Shown in pieces: positions 54,518-64,000 of a stretch of DNA of 64,000 nucleotides. A model generated the notes under the pieces. The model saw only the letters and a list, made by a program, of their open reading frames with translations. It was not told where the DNA came from and searched no databases. The DNA comes from Streptomyces sp. NL15-2K. Its GTDB lineage: Bacteria > Actinomycetota > Actinomycetes > Streptomycetales > Streptomycetaceae. A program made the translations under genes and the position numbers. The stretch's first letter is position 1. Every line of letters begins with the position of its first letter. Location of the stretch: positions 8,488,501 to 8,552,500 of the forward strand of contig NZ_CP130630.1 of the NCBI RefSeq assembly GCF_030551255.1. Reading direction: 5' to 3'.

Positions 54518-56737
54518 GTGGAGAACGAGACCCACTACGCCGAGGCCGTCATCGACAACGGTTCCTTCGGCACCCGCACCATCCGCTTCGAGACGGGCCG
54601 CCTGGCCAAGCAGGCCGCCGGCTCCGCCGTGGCGTACCTGGACGACGACACCATGGTGCTGTCGGCCACCACCGCATCCAAGAACCCCAAGGACCAGCTC
54701 GACTTCTTCCCGCTGACGGTGGACGTCGAGGAGCGGATGTACGCCGCCGGCAAGATCCCCGGCAGCTTCTTCCGCCGTGAGGGCCGGCCCTCCGAGGACG
54801 CCATCCTCACCTGCCGCCTCATCGACCGCCCGCTGCGCCCGTCCTTCAAGAAGGGCCTGCGCAACGAGATCCAGGTCGTCGCCACGATCATGGCGCTCAA
54901 CCCCGACCACCTGTACGACGTCGTGGCGATCAACGCCGCCTCCGCGTCCACGCAGCTGGCCGGTCTGCCCTTCTCCGGCCCGATCGGCGGCGTCCGCGTC
55001 GCGCTGATCAACGGCCAGTGGGTCGCGTTCCCGACGCACACCGAACTCGAGGACGCCGTCTTCGACATGGTGGTCGCCGGTCGCACCCTGGAGGACGGCG
55101 ACGTCGCGATCATGATGGTCGAGGCCGAGGCCACCGAGAAGACCATCCAGCTGGTCAAGGGCGGCGCCGAGGCGCCGACCGAGGAGGTCGTCGCCGCCGG
55201 TCTGGACGCCGCGAAGCCCTTCATCAAGGTGCTCTGCAAGGCCCAGGCCGACCTCGCCGCGAAGGCCGCCAAGCCGACCGGCGAGTTCCCGATCTTCCTC
55301 GACTACCAGGACGACGTCCTGGAGGCGCTGACCGCCGCCGTCCGCCCGGAGCTCGCCTCCGCGCTGACCATCGCGGGCAAGCAGGAGCGCGAGTCCGAGC
55401 TGGACCGCGTCAAGGCGCTCGCCGCCGAGAAGCTCCTGCCGGAGTTCGAGGGCCGCGAGAAGGAGATCTCCGCCGCGTACCGCTCGCTCACCAAGCAGCT
55501 GGTCCGCGAGCGCGTGATCAAGGAGAAGAAGCGCATCGACGGCCGTGGCGTGACGGACATCCGTACGCTGGCCGCCGAGGTCGAGGCCATCCCGCGGGTC
55601 CACGGCTCCGCCGTGTTCGAGCGTGGCGAGACCCAGATCCTGGGCGTCACGACGCTGAACATGCTCCGCATGGAGCAGCAGCTGGACACGCTGTCGCCGG
55701 TGACGCGCAAGCGCTACATGCACAACTACAACTTCCCGCCGTACTCCACCGGTGAGACCGGCCGCGTCGGCTCCCCGAAGCGCCGCGAGATCGGCCACGG
55801 CGCCCTCGCCGAGCGCGCCCTGGTGCCGGTCCTGCCGACCCGCGAGGAGTTCCCCTACGCGATCCGCCAGGTGTCCGAGGCGCTCAGCTCGAACGGCTCG
55901 ACCTCCATGGGCTCGGTCTGCGCCTCCACCATGTCGCTGCTGAACGCCGGTGTGCCGCTGAAGGCCCCCGTCGCCGGTATCGCCATGGGCCTGATCTCCC
56001 AGGAGATCGAGGGCGAGACGCACTACGTCACCCTCACCGACATCCTCGGTGCGGAGGACGCCTTCGGCGACATGGACTTCAAGGTCGCCGGCACCAAGGA
56101 GTTCGTGACCGCCCTCCAGCTCGACACCAAGCTGGACGGCATCCCCGCCTCCGTCCTGGGCGCCGCCCTCAAGCAGGCCCGTGACGCCCGCCTCCACATC
56201 CTCGACGTGATGATGGAAGCGATCGACACGCCGGACGAGATGTCCCCGAACGCCCCGCGGATCATCACCGTCAAGATCCCCGTGGACAAGATCGGCGAGG
56301 TCATCGGCCCCAAGGGCAAGATGATCAACCAGATCCAGGAGGACACCGGCGCCGAGATCACGATCGAGGACGACGGCACCATCTACATCGGTGCCTCCGA
56401 CGGCCCGGCCGCCGAGGCCGCCCGCACCACGATCAACTCGATCGCCAACCCGACCATGCCGGAGGTCGGCGAGCGCTACCTGGGCACGGTCGTCAAGACG
56501 ACCACCTTCGGTGCGTTCGTCTCCCTGCTGCCCGGCAAGGACGGTCTGCTGCACATCTCGCAGATCCGCAAGCTGGCCGGCGGCAAGCGCGTGGAGAACG
56601 TCGAAGACGTGCTCGGCGTGGGCGCCAAGGTCCAGGTCGAGATCGCCGAGATCGACTCGCGCGGCAAGCTCTCCCTGATCCCCGTGATCGAGGGCGAAGA
56701 AAGCTCCGACGACAAGAAGGACGACGCCGACCAGTGA
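54518..56737 (+). CDS. pnp: Polyribonucleotide nucleotidyltransferase (PNPase)/guanosine pentaphosphate synthetase
   Basis: PNPase degrades RNA phosphorolytically and adds 3' tails; in Streptomyces the enzyme also has guanosine pentaphosphate synthetase activity. The 739-residue protein has two RNase PH domains (first: [18 protein letters not shown] and [15 protein letters not shown]; second: [14 protein letters not shown] and [14 protein letters not shown]), the catalytic region [13 protein letters not shown], then KH ([15 protein letters not shown]) and S1 ([15 protein letters not shown]) domains. GTG 54518 after GAGGAGA gives the known length; upstream in-frame codons lie in the leader. 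It is coupled to the M16 gene (GTGA). Confidence 0.97.
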   Translation: MENETHYAEAVIDNGSFGTRTIRFETGRLAKQAAGSAVAYLDDDTMVLSATTASKNPKDQLDFFPLTVDVEERMYAAGKIPGSFFRREGRPSEDAILTCRLIDRPLRPSFKKGLRNEIQVVATIMALNPDHLYDVVAINAASASTQLAGLPFSGPIGGVRVALINGQWVAFPTHTELEDAVFDMVVAGRTLEDGDVAIMMVEAEATEKTIQLVKGGAEAPTEEVVAAGLDAAKPFIKVLCKAQADLAAKAAKPTGEFPIFLDYQDDVLEALTAAVRPELASALTIAGKQERESELDRVKALAAEKLLPEFEGREKEISAAYRSLTKQLVRERVIKEKKRIDGRGVTDIRTLAAEVEAIPRVHGSAVFERGETQILGVTTLNMLRMEQQLDTLSPVTRKRYMHNYNFPPYSTGETGRVGSPKRREIGHGALAERALVPVLPTREEFPYAIRQVSEALSSNGSTSMGSVCASTMSLLNAGVPLKAPVAGIAMGLISQEIEGETHYVTLTDILGAEDAFGDMDFKVAGTKEFVTALQLDTKLDGIPASVLGAALKQARDARLHILDVMMEAIDTPDEMSPNAPRIITVKIPVDKIGEVIGPKGKMINQIQEDTGAEITIEDDGTIYIGASDGPAAEAARTTINSIANPTMPEVGERYLGTVVKTTTFGAFVSLLPGKDGLLHISQIRKLAGGKRVENVEDVLGVGAKVQVEIAEIDSRGKLSLIPVIEGEESSDDKKDDADQ

Positions 56738-58113
56738 CGTCCAGTAGCTCCACGGCGACGGCCCGCACCTCTTCGGAGGCGCGGGCCGTCGCCCGTACCC
56801 AAACCCTCATCAAAGGCGCGGGCGGCATCGGTACCGTCCGCAAGACCACCCTCCCCGGCGGTCTCCGCGTGGTCACCGAGACCCTGCCCTCCGTGCGCTC
56901 CGCCACCTTCGGCATCTGGGCGCACGTCGGCTCCCGCGACGAGACTCCGGCCCTGAACGGCGCCACGCACTACCTGGAGCACCTGCTCTTCAAGGGCACC
57001 ACGCGACGCAGCGCGCTGGACATCTCCTCCGCCATCGACGCGGTCGGCGGCGAGATGAACGCGTTCACGGCGAAGGAGTACACGTGCTACTACGCGCGCG
57101 TGCTCGACACCGACCTGCCGCTGGCCATCGACGTCGTCTGCGACATGCTGACCGGCTCCCTCATCCTCGAAGAGGACGTCAACGTCGAGCGCGGCGCGAT
57201 CCTCGAAGAGATCGCGATGACCGAGGACGACCCGGGCGACTGCGTGCACGACCTGTTCGCGCACACCATGTTCGGCGACAACCCCCTCGGCCGCCCGGTC
57301 CTGGGCACGGTCGACACGGTGAACGCCCTCACCGCCGACCGCATCCGCCGCTTCTACAAGAAGCACTACGACCCGACCCACCTCGTGGTCGCATGCGCCG
57401 GCAACATCGACCACAACAAGGTCGTACGACAGGTCCGTGCCGCCTTCGAGAACGCGGGCGCCTTCAAGGACCTCGACGCCACGCCCATCGCCCCGCGCGA
57501 GGGCCGACGCGCCCTGCGCACAGCGGGCCGCGTCGAGCTGATCGGCCGCAAGACCGAGCAGGCCCATGTCGTCCTGGGCATGCCCGGCCTGTCCCGCACG
57601 GACGAGCGCCGCTGGGCCCTGGGGGTCCTGAACACGGCCCTCGGCGGCGGGATGTCCTCCCGCCTGTTCCAGGAGGTCAGGGAGAAGCGCGGCCTGGCCT
57701 ACAGCGTGTACTCGTACACCTCCGGCTTCGCCGACTGCGGCCTGTTCGGCGTGTACGCGGGCTGCCGCCCGAGCCAGGTGCACGACGTGCTGAAGATCTG
57801 CCGCGACGAACTCGACCACGTGGCCGAGCACAGCCTCTCGGACGACGAGATCGGCCGCGCCATCGGCCAGCTCCAGGGCTCCACGGTCCTGGGCCTGGAG
57901 GACACGGGCGCGCTGATGAACCGCATCGGCAAGAGCGAGCTGTGCTGGGGCGAGCAGATGTCGGTCGACGACATGCTGGCCCGGATAGCCTCGGTCACCC
58001 CGGACGACGTCCGTTCGGTCGCCCGCGAGATCCTGGGACGACGACCCTCGCTGTCGGTCATCGGCCCGCTGAAGGACAAGCAGGCCGCCCGGCTGCACGA
58101 CGCCGTCGCCTGA
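56734..58113 (+). CDS. M16 family zinc metallopeptidase (pitrilysin/MPP-like)
   Basis: A 459-residue single-chain peptidase of the M16 family, related to the mitochondrial processing peptidase beta subunit. The inverted zinc motif HxxEH is HYLEH (residues 79-83), followed by [10 protein letters not shown]. The third ligand Glu lies in the [17 protein letters not shown] segment. The C-terminal half contains [20 protein letters not shown], the substrate-binding R/Y pair. The natural substrate is unknown. The GTG overlaps the pnp stop, so the two are translationally coupled. Confidence 0.93.
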   Translation: MTSSSSTATARTSSEARAVARTQTLIKGAGGIGTVRKTTLPGGLRVVTETLPSVRSATFGIWAHVGSRDETPALNGATHYLEHLLFKGTTRRSALDISSAIDAVGGEMNAFTAKEYTCYYARVLDTDLPLAIDVVCDMLTGSLILEEDVNVERGAILEEIAMTEDDPGDCVHDLFAHTMFGDNPLGRPVLGTVDTVNALTADRIRRFYKKHYDPTHLVVACAGNIDHNKVVRQVRAAFENAGAFKDLDATPIAPREGRRALRTAGRVELIGRKTEQAHVVLGMPGLSRTDERRWALGVLNTALGGGMSSRLFQEVREKRGLAYSVYSYTSGFADCGLFGVYAGCRPSQVHDVLKICRDELDHVAEHSLSDDEIGRAIGQLQGSTVLGLEDTGALMNRIGKSELCWGEQMSVDDMLARIASVTPDDVRSVAREILGRRPSLSVIGPLKDKQAARLHDAVA

Positions 58114-58140
58114 CACCCGTCATCGGTACGTCATCGGTAA

Positions 58141-58905
<765 letters not shown>

Positions 58906-58917
58906 GCCCCGACACCC

Positions 58918-59373
58918 ATGCGCGCGAAGCTCTCCTACGCCATAACGGCCGCCGTCCTGGTCTTCTATTTCCTCCTGGTCGGCAGCCGCGGCGTCATGCT
59001 CATCCAGTCCGGCACGCTCCTCACCGTCACCTTCGGTGTCGCGGTGCTGATCCTGCCGGTGATCGGCCTGTGGTTCCTGTGGAAGAACACCCAGTTCGCC
59101 CGCAAGGCGGGCCGGCTCGCCGCCGAACTCGACTCCGAGGGCGGCCTGCCCGTCGACGAGCTGAAGCGCACTCCCAGCGGCCGTATCGACCGTGCGTCGG
59201 CCGACGAGGTCTTCGCCAAGCGTAAGGCCGAGACGGAGGCGGCGCCCGACGACTGGCGCAGTTGGTTCCGCCTCGCCATCGCCTACCACGACGCCCGCGA
59301 CACCCCGCGCGCCCGCAAGGCGATGCAGCGGGCGATCGCCCTGCACGAGGGCAAGCCGGTCCAGGCTGCCTGA
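58918..59373 (+). CDS. Membrane protein with C-terminal TPR-like helices
   Basis: A 151-residue protein with two membrane helices (about residues 7-25 and 33-56) and a cytoplasmic domain whose last 50 residues (DDWRSWFRLAIAYHDARDTP, RARKAMQRAIALHEG) form one tetratricopeptide-like pair. Function unknown. It is 12 nt after dapB in the same operon, and a terminator hairpin follows. Confidence 0.85.
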   Translation: MRAKLSYAITAAVLVFYFLLVGSRGVMLIQSGTLLTVTFGVAVLILPVIGLWFLWKNTQFARKAGRLAAELDSEGGLPVDELKRTPSGRIDRASADEVFAKRKAETEAAPDDWRSWFRLAIAYHDARDTPRARKAMQRAIALHEGKPVQAA

Positions 59374-59390
59374 CTGCTTCCGCCGTACGT

Positions 59391-59431
59391 CGAAGGGGCC
59401 GGACCGCACCACACGCGGACCGGCCCCTTCG
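59391..59431 (+). terminator. Bidirectional terminator after dapB operon
   Basis: A 17-bp stem (59391-59407 with 59415-59431) with one internal mismatch and a 7-nt loop lies between convergent genes. Confidence 0.82.
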
Positions 59432-59446
59432 TGGCGTCGTCGGACG

Positions 59447-60001
59447 TCAGCCCCGCCCGTACTCCGCGGCCCAGGCCTCGATCGAGTCCGCCGCCCGGTC
59501 GAAGGAGCCGGGACGCGCCAGGAAGTCCGCATTGTGCGTGGTCAGCAGCGCCGGCACGTCGTCCGCGGCCTGATCCCGCCGTACGAGGAGCAGCGCCTGC
59601 CCCTGAACCGCGCGCGGCAGCCCGAGCCAGCGCACCGGCTGCTGCACCGTCCGCACGGTGACGATCCGCTCCCAGGGCACCGTACGCGTGAGCAGGAACC
59701 CGACCTGGCGCAGCCCGCGTGCGCTGACCCACACGCCCATCCGCAGCAGTCGCAGGGCGCCCGCGATGACGGCCAGCGCGATGCCGAAGACCACACCGGC
59801 CTCGGACGCCGAGGCCGTCAGCGCGATGATGACCGCCGCGAACAGCACGTACGAGGCGAGCAGCAGCAGGATCGCGGCCACGCCCACACGCCACGGGCCG
59901 GGCCGGTAGGGGCGCCGCCAGCGGTCGCGGTCGTCGAAGGGCAACGCGATGTCGTCGGCTGCCTCGAATGCGCGGTCGGCCGTCAGGAAGGGCAGGGGCA
60001 C
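59447..60001 (-). CDS. Membrane protein with bacterial PH-like domain
   Basis: A 184-residue protein with two membrane helices (about residues 38-62 and 67-85) followed by a PH-like domain. The latter has VWVSARGLRQVGFLLTRTVPWERIVTV, and WERI is the usual motif. Function unknown. It is convergent with the dapB operon and about 100 nt downstream of a small membrane protein gene on the same strand. Confidence 0.8.
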   Translation of the reverse strand: MPLPFLTADRAFEAADDIALPFDDRDRWRRPYRPGPWRVGVAAILLLLASYVLFAAVIIALTASASEAGVVFGIALAVIAGALRLLRMGVWVSARGLRQVGFLLTRTVPWERIVTVRTVQQPVRWLGLPRAVQGQALLLVRRDQAADDVPALLTTHNADFLARPGSFDRAADSIEAWAAEYGRG

Positions 60002-60101
60002 GGCTGGTCCTCACTCAATCCATGCGTGGGCTGTGCCGGTGAGGTTATCGACCCCTGTCCCTGCTCACCAATCTCGGGGTCCGGATGGAGTCAGCTCCGG
60101 C

Positions 60102-60341
60102 TCAGCGCCCCTCGGACGCCTGGGACTGCTGTGTCTGCCCGGACGACTGGTCGGGTGAGAGCGCCGGCATCCCCAGAACCAGGGAACCCACGAGTCCGGC
60201 GACGACCGTGAGCCCCAGGAGCCAGCGCCCGGCTATCTGACTCACGGACGCCCGCTCACGGGGTGGGGGAGTGACATTGCTGCGGAACCTGTCGGCTTCG
60301 GAGAGGAAGGCGAACGGTACGGGCTCGCGCCGACGCAACAT
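60102..60341 (-). CDS. Small single-pass membrane protein
   Basis: A 79-residue protein with a basic, Arg-rich N-terminus, one membrane helix (about residues 39-60: GRWLLGLTVVAGLVGSLVLG) and a short Gln/Ser-rich outer tail. No family was recognised. The ATG has GGGAGAAG about 9 nt upstream. It is divergent from thyX. Confidence 0.7.
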   Translation of the reverse strand: MLRRREPVPFAFLSEADRFRSNVTPPPRERASVSQIAGRWLLGLTVVAGLVGSLVLGMPALSPDQSSGQTQQSQASEGR

Positions 60342-60538
60342 TGGGGTGCTTCTCCCTTCAGGGATAGAACGAATCGGTGGCACCAATACAGACGCGCGAG
60401 TGCCCCAAAAGGTGCCCGGTTTCACCAACTTCACTCGGGCACGACAGTGAACGTCCCGTTTGGTGGGCGCTGCCCGGCGCCGACCGGCGCCGTAGAGTGG
60501 CGTCGCCAAGCGACAAGATGGGAAGGACCCTCCGCATC

Positions 60539-61279
60539 GTGACCCCCACCCCCGACGACGAATTCAAGATCGACCTCCGCAGCGATGTCACCGTTGAACT
60601 GGTCAAACACAGCGCGGCGGACTCCGACGTGCTCTTCGCGGCCCGTGTGTCGACCGTCGGGGAGCAGTCCCTGGACGAGCTGAAGAAGGACCCGGAGCGG
60701 TCGAAGGGGTTGATCAACTACCTCATGCGCGACCGGCACGGCAGCCCGTTCGAGCACAACTCGATGACCTTCTTCATCAGCGCCCCGATCTTCGTCTTCC
60801 GCGAGTTCATGCGGCACCGCGTGGGCTGGTCGTACAACGAGGAGTCCGGCCGGTACAGGGAACTGCAGCCCGTGTTCTACGTGCCGGACACGTCACGGAA
60901 GCTCGTCCAGCAGGGCCGACCGGGCAAGTACGTGTTCGTCGAGGGCACCCCGGAGCAGCACGAGCTCGTCGGACACGCCATGGAAGAGTCGTACCGCCAG
61001 GCGTACCGGACCTACCAGCAGATGCTGGCGCAGGGCGTCGCCCGCGAGGTCGCCCGCGCGGTCCTCCCGGTCGGCCTGTTCTCCTCGATGTACGCCACGT
61101 GCAACGCCCGCTCGCTGATGCACTTCCTCGGCCTGCGTACCCAGCACGAACTGGCGAAGGTCCCGTCCTTCCCGCAGCGGGAGATCGAGATGGTCGGCGA
61201 GAAGATGGAGGCCGAGTGGGCCGAGCTCATGCCACTCACCCACGCCGCCTTCAATGCGAACGGCCGTGTGGCGCCGTAA
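60539..61279 (+). CDS. thyX: Flavin-dependent thymidylate synthase
   Basis: ThyX methylates dUMP to dTMP using FAD, NADPH and methylenetetrahydrofolate. The 246-residue protein has the ThyX signature as RHRVGWSYNEESGRY (residues 92-106), where eight rather than seven residues separate RHR from Ser. The N-terminal SPFEHNSMTFFI and the C-terminal RSLMHFLGLRTQ fit the family. GTG 60539 is preferred because GGAAGGA lies upstream and the length fits; the earlier in-frame codons extend over the promoter region. TAGAGT at about 60493 may be the -10 box. Confidence 0.96.
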   Translation: MTPTPDDEFKIDLRSDVTVELVKHSAADSDVLFAARVSTVGEQSLDELKKDPERSKGLINYLMRDRHGSPFEHNSMTFFISAPIFVFREFMRHRVGWSYNEESGRYRELQPVFYVPDTSRKLVQQGRPGKYVFVEGTPEQHELVGHAMEESYRQAYRTYQQMLAQGVAREVARAVLPVGLFSSMYATCNARSLMHFLGLRTQHELAKVPSFPQREIEMVGEKMEAEWAELMPLTHAAFNANGRVAP

Positions 61280-61379
61280 CGCACCTGCGTTCTCCCCTCG
61301 GGCACACATGTACGGACCAGCCTGGCGAAGTGTCCGTATTGCGGCATTTGGAGAAGTTCATCTAGCCTGATCAAACGGA

Positions 61380-61417
61380 CCCGGCACTGCTTGAACCCCC
61401 GAGCAGGCAGTGCCGGG
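61380..61417 (+). terminator. Terminator after thyX
   Basis: An 11-bp perfect stem (61380-61390 with 61407-61417), extendable by three more pairs including one wobble, with a 10-nt loop, lies between thyX and dapA. Confidence 0.75.
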
Positions 61418-61477
61418 CTCCATCTTTGTCACGACTTGTCGCCTGCCCCGAGGGCAGACCCCGCCCTGAGCAACGAG

Positions 61478-61483
61478 TAGCGT
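61478..61483 (+). promoter_or_regulatory. -10 box for a leaderless dapA transcript
   Basis: TAGCGT ends 7 nt before the dapA ATG, so transcription would start at or next to the start codon. GCAGAC (61454-61459), 18 nt upstream, is a weak -35. No Shine-Dalgarno is present. Confidence 0.5.
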
Positions 61484-61490
61484 GTTACCC

Positions 61491-62390
61491 ATGGCTCCGA
61501 CCTCCACTCCGCAGACCCCCTTCGGGCGGGTCCTCACCGCCATGGTCACGCCTTTCACGGCGGACGGCGCACTCGACCTCGACGGCGCGCAGCGGCTCGC
61601 CGCCCACCTGGTGGACGCAGGCAACGACGGCCTGATCATCAACGGCACCACCGGCGAGTCCCCCACCACCAGCAATGCGGAGAAAGCGGATCTCGTACGG
61701 GCCGTCCTGGAGGCCGTCGGCGACCGAGCCCACGTCGTCGCCGGCGTCGGCACCAACGACACCCACCACAGCATCGAGCTGGCCCGCGCCGCGGAGAAGG
61801 TGGGCGCACACGGCCTCCTGATCGTGACGCCGTACTACAACAAGCCCCCGCAGGAGGGCCTGTACCGCCACTTCAGGGCCATCGCCGACGCCGCCGAGCT
61901 CCCCGTCATGCTCTACGACATCCCCGGCCGCAGCGGCGTCCCGATCAACACCGAGACGCTCGTCCGCCTCGCCGAGCACCCGCGGATCGTCGCCAACAAG
62001 GACGCCAAGGGCGACCTCGGCCGGGCCAGCTGGGCCATCGCCCGCTCCGGCCTCGCCTGGTACTCCGGCGACGACATGCTGAACCTGCCGCTGCTCTCGG
62101 TCGGCGCGGTCGGCTTCGTCTCGGTCGTCGGCCACGTCGTCACCCCGGACCTGCGCGCACTGGTCGAGGCGTTCGTCTCCGGCGACGTCCAGAAGGCCAC
62201 CGAGATCCACCAGAAGCTGCTCCCCGTCTACACGGGCATGTTCCGCACCCAGGGCGTCATGACGACGAAGGCGGCGCTCGCCCTCCAGGGCCTGCCCGCC
62301 GGACCGCTGCGCGCCCCCATGGTCGAGCTCGCACCCGAGGAGATCGAGCAGCTCAAGATCGATCTTGCCGCGGGCGGGGTACAGCTCTAG
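61491..62390 (+). CDS. dapA: 4-hydroxy-tetrahydrodipicolinate synthase
   Basis: DapA condenses pyruvate with aspartate semialdehyde, the first step of the diaminopimelate/lysine branch. The 299-residue TIM-barrel protein has NGTTGESPTTS, the Tyr of VTPYYNKP, MLYDIPGRSG, and the Schiff-base Lys in VANKDAKGD. ATG 61491 is preferred over an in-frame TTG/GTG at 61482 because it matches the family and a likely leaderless start. A small T-tailed hairpin follows. Confidence 0.97.
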   Translation: MAPTSTPQTPFGRVLTAMVTPFTADGALDLDGAQRLAAHLVDAGNDGLIINGTTGESPTTSNAEKADLVRAVLEAVGDRAHVVAGVGTNDTHHSIELARAAEKVGAHGLLIVTPYYNKPPQEGLYRHFRAIADAAELPVMLYDIPGRSGVPINTETLVRLAEHPRIVANKDAKGDLGRASWAIARSGLAWYSGDDMLNLPLLSVGAVGFVSVVGHVVTPDLRALVEAFVSGDVQKATEIHQKLLPVYTGMFRTQGVMTTKAALALQGLPAGPLRAPMVELAPEEIEQLKIDLAAGGVQL

Positions 62391-62440
62391 CAACAGACTT
62401 CGCGCGCAGCGTCGCGCAACCAGACTTCACAACTGAATAA

Positions 62441-62464
62441 GCAGGCCACCGGTGCCTGCGTTTT
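62441..62464 (+). terminator. Terminator after dapA
   Basis: A 6-bp stem (GCAGGC/GCCTGC) with a 7-nt loop is followed by GTTTT, one of few hairpins in the window with a T-run. Confidence 0.55.
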
Positions 62465-62495
62465 CCAAGACAACTGCTTCTGCACGAACGTCATG

Positions 62496-62525
62496 CGCGC
62501 CACGTGCCCACCGGTACGTGGCGCG
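62496..62525 (+). promoter_or_regulatory. Hairpin in the rnj leader
   Basis: CGCGCCACGT (62496-62505) and ACGTGGCGCG (62516-62525) form a perfect 10-bp stem with a 10-nt loop. It ends 8 nt before the ribosome-binding site of the RNase J gene and may control its translation or be cut by its own product. Confidence 0.5.
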
Positions 62526-62544
62526 TGTGGTTGAGGAGAGTCTT

Positions 62545-64000
62545 TTGAGTCATCCGCATCCTGAACTCGGCCCGCCGCCGCCGCTCCCCGAAGGCGGCCT
62601 GCGGGTCACCCCACTCGGCGGCCTCGGAGAGATCGGCCGAAACATGACGGTCTTCGAGTACGGAGGCCGCCTTCTGATCGTCGACTGCGGAGTGCTCTTC
62701 CCCGAGGAGGAGCAGCCCGGGATCGACCTGATCCTGCCGGACTTCTCGTCCATCCGGGACCGCCTCGACGACATCGAGGGCATCGTCCTCACCCATGGCC
62801 ACGAGGACCACATCGGAGGCGTCCCGTTCCTCCTCCGGGAGAAGCCGGACATCCCGCTGATCGGCTCCAAGCTGACCCTCGCCCTGATCGAGGCCAAGCT
62901 CCAGGAGCACCGCATCCGCCCGTACACCCTCGAGGTGACGGAAGGGCATCGCGAGCGCATCGGCCCGTTCAACTGCGAGTTCGTCGCGGTCAACCACTCC
63001 ATCCCCGACGCCCTCGCGGTGGCCATCCGCACGCCCGCCGGCATGGTGGTCCACACGGGCGACTTCAAGATGGACCAGCTTCCGCTGGACAACCGCCTCA
63101 CGGACCTCCACGCCTTCGCACGTCTGAGCGAGGAGGGCATCGACCTCCTTCTCTCCGACTCCACGAACGCCGAGGTCCCCGGCTTCACCCCGCACGAGCG
63201 GGACATCTCGAACGTCCTGCGGCAGGTCTTCGCGAGCGCCCGCAAGCGGATCATCGTGGCCAGCTTCGCCAGCCACGTCCACCGCATCCAACAGATCCTG
63301 GACGCGGCCCACGAGTACGGCCGCCGGGTCGCCTTCGTCGGCCGCTCGATGGTCCGCAACATGGGCATCGCACGAGATCTGGGGTACCTGAAGGTGCCGC
63401 CGGGCCTGGTGGTCGACGTCAAGACACTCGACGACCTGCCGGACCACGAGGTCGTCCTGGTCTGCACGGGCTCCCAGGGCGAACCCATGGCAGCCCTGTC
63501 CCGCATGGCGAACCGCGACCACCAGATCCGCATCGTCCAGGGCGACACGGTGATCCTGGCGTCGTCACTGATCCCCGGCAACGAGAACGCGGTCTACCGC
63601 GTCATCAACGGCCTGACCCGCTGGGGCGCGAACGTGGTCCACAAGGGCAACGCGAAGGTCCACGTCTCAGGCCACGCCTCGGCCGGCGAGCTGCTGTACT
63701 TCTACAACATCTGCCGGCCCAGGAACCTGATGCCGGTCCACGGCGAATGGCGCCACTTGCGGGCCAACGCCGAGCTGGGCGCCCTGACCGGCGTCCCGCA
63801 CGACCGGATCGTCATCGCCGAGGACGGCGTGGTCGTCGACCTCATCGAGGGCAAGGCCAAGATCTCGGGCAAGGTCCAGGCGGGTTACGTGTACGTCGAC
63901 GGCCTGTCGGTCGGCGACGTCGGCGAGCCGGCCCTGAAGGACCGCAAGATCCTCGGCGACGAGGGCATCATCTCGGTCTTCGTGGTCATCGACTCGTCGA
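62545..64000 (+). CDS. rnj: Ribonuclease J (3' end outside window)
   Basis: RNase J is a metallo-beta-lactamase/beta-CASP endo- and 5'-exonuclease for mRNA and rRNA. 485 codons are visible; the family is about 560 residues, so the C-terminal domain is cut off. The start VTPLGGLGEIGRNM is the family hallmark; HGHEDHIGG supplies the metal ligands, with HTGDFKMD, SDSTNAEVPG, ASFASHVHRI, and HVSGHASAGEL. TTG 62545 with AGGAG 6 nt upstream gives the usual N-terminus MSHPHPELG; an in-frame GTG at 62527 would overlap the ribosome-binding site. Confidence 0.96.
   Translation, partial: MSHPHPELGPPPPLPEGGLRVTPLGGLGEIGRNMTVFEYGGRLLIVDCGVLFPEEEQPGIDLILPDFSSIRDRLDDIEGIVLTHGHEDHIGGVPFLLREKPDIPLIGSKLTLALIEAKLQEHRIRPYTLEVTEGHRERIGPFNCEFVAVNHSIPDALAVAIRTPAGMVVHTGDFKMDQLPLDNRLTDLHAFARLSEEGIDLLLSDSTNAEVPGFTPHERDISNVLRQVFASARKRIIVASFASHVHRIQQILDAAHEYGRRVAFVGRSMVRNMGIARDLGYLKVPPGLVVDVKTLDDLPDHEVVLVCTGSQGEPMAALSRMANRDHQIRIVQGDTVILASSLIPGNENAVYRVINGLTRWGANVVHKGNAKVHVSGHASAGELLYFYNICRPRNLMPVHGEWRHLRANAELGALTGVPHDRIVIAEDGVVVDLIEGKAKISGKVQAGYVYVDGLSVGDVGEPALKDRKILGDEGIISVFVVIDSS

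Noticed and set aside
54515..56554. 679-codon minus-strand open frame opposite pnp
   Set aside because: Antisense shadow of pnp, rich in Asp/Gly/Leu/Val repeats, no domain.

Overview
This window is chromosomal DNA of a Streptomyces or very close relative. GC is high, third codon positions are almost all G/C, and GTG/ATG starts overlap stops frequently. The gene order is the conserved actinomycete block dxr-rseP-ispG / proS / rimP-nusA-ylxR-infB / rbfA-truB / ribF, then a type VII (ESX) secretion locus, then rpsO-pnp-M16 peptidase-dapB / thyX / dapA / rnj. The window opens inside dxr and closes inside the RNase J gene. No tRNA, rRNA or CRISPR array was seen.

Left flank (1-17.9 kb): two non-mevalonate isoprenoid genes (dxr, ispG) bracket a site-2 protease. 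Two GNAT acetyltransferases and prolyl-tRNA synthetase follow. A small minus-strand group holds an APH-like protein that has lost its catalytic residues, plus a lipoprotein and a ferritin-like DUF4439 protein. Then come the transcription/translation genes rimP-nusA-ylxR-infB, DUF503, rbfA-truB and ribF. A perfect 18-bp hairpin after ribF separates this block from the ESX locus.

ESX locus (18.0-53.4 kb): structural genes lie at both ends. On the left are eccE, a companion protein and an EspI/ParA-like ATPase on the minus strand, with eccB and mycP divergent on the plus strand. On the right are eccC (three ATPase domains, minus strand) and eccD plus a membrane-anchored PQQ-propeller protein (plus strand). 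The middle is a cargo region. It contains: (A) two WXG100-like proteins and a polymorphic toxin with a C-terminal RNase A-like domain, followed by immunity candidates and an orphan, catalytically stripped RNase A-like half domain; (B) a SAV_915/DUF6317/WXG/membrane-protein cassette; (C) a coiled-coil protein with a PPE-like WXG protein of 563 residues; (D) a second mycosin protease and the small WXG100 pair; (E) a WhiJ-type regulatory trio (DUF397, XRE-DUF5753, ATP-binding protein) next to a truncated IS256 transposase; (F) a minus-strand cassette of a 169-residue protein, a 759-residue putative ESX substrate and a lipoprotein. Several central genes have more A/T-ending codons than their neighbours, consistent with recent acquisition. 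A BldB-like DUF397 protein closes the locus.

Right flank (53.4-64 kb): rpsO and pnp are separated by a strong hairpin and a 20-bp tandem duplication. An M16 peptidase is translationally coupled to pnp. dapB, a small TPR-like membrane protein, a PH-domain membrane protein, a small membrane protein, thyX, a probably leaderless dapA and rnj follow.

The most interesting part is the cargo region: four or five toxin/effector cassettes, at least one recognisable RNase toxin, several unassigned proteins in immunity position, two mycosins and a developmental-type regulatory module inside one ESX locus.
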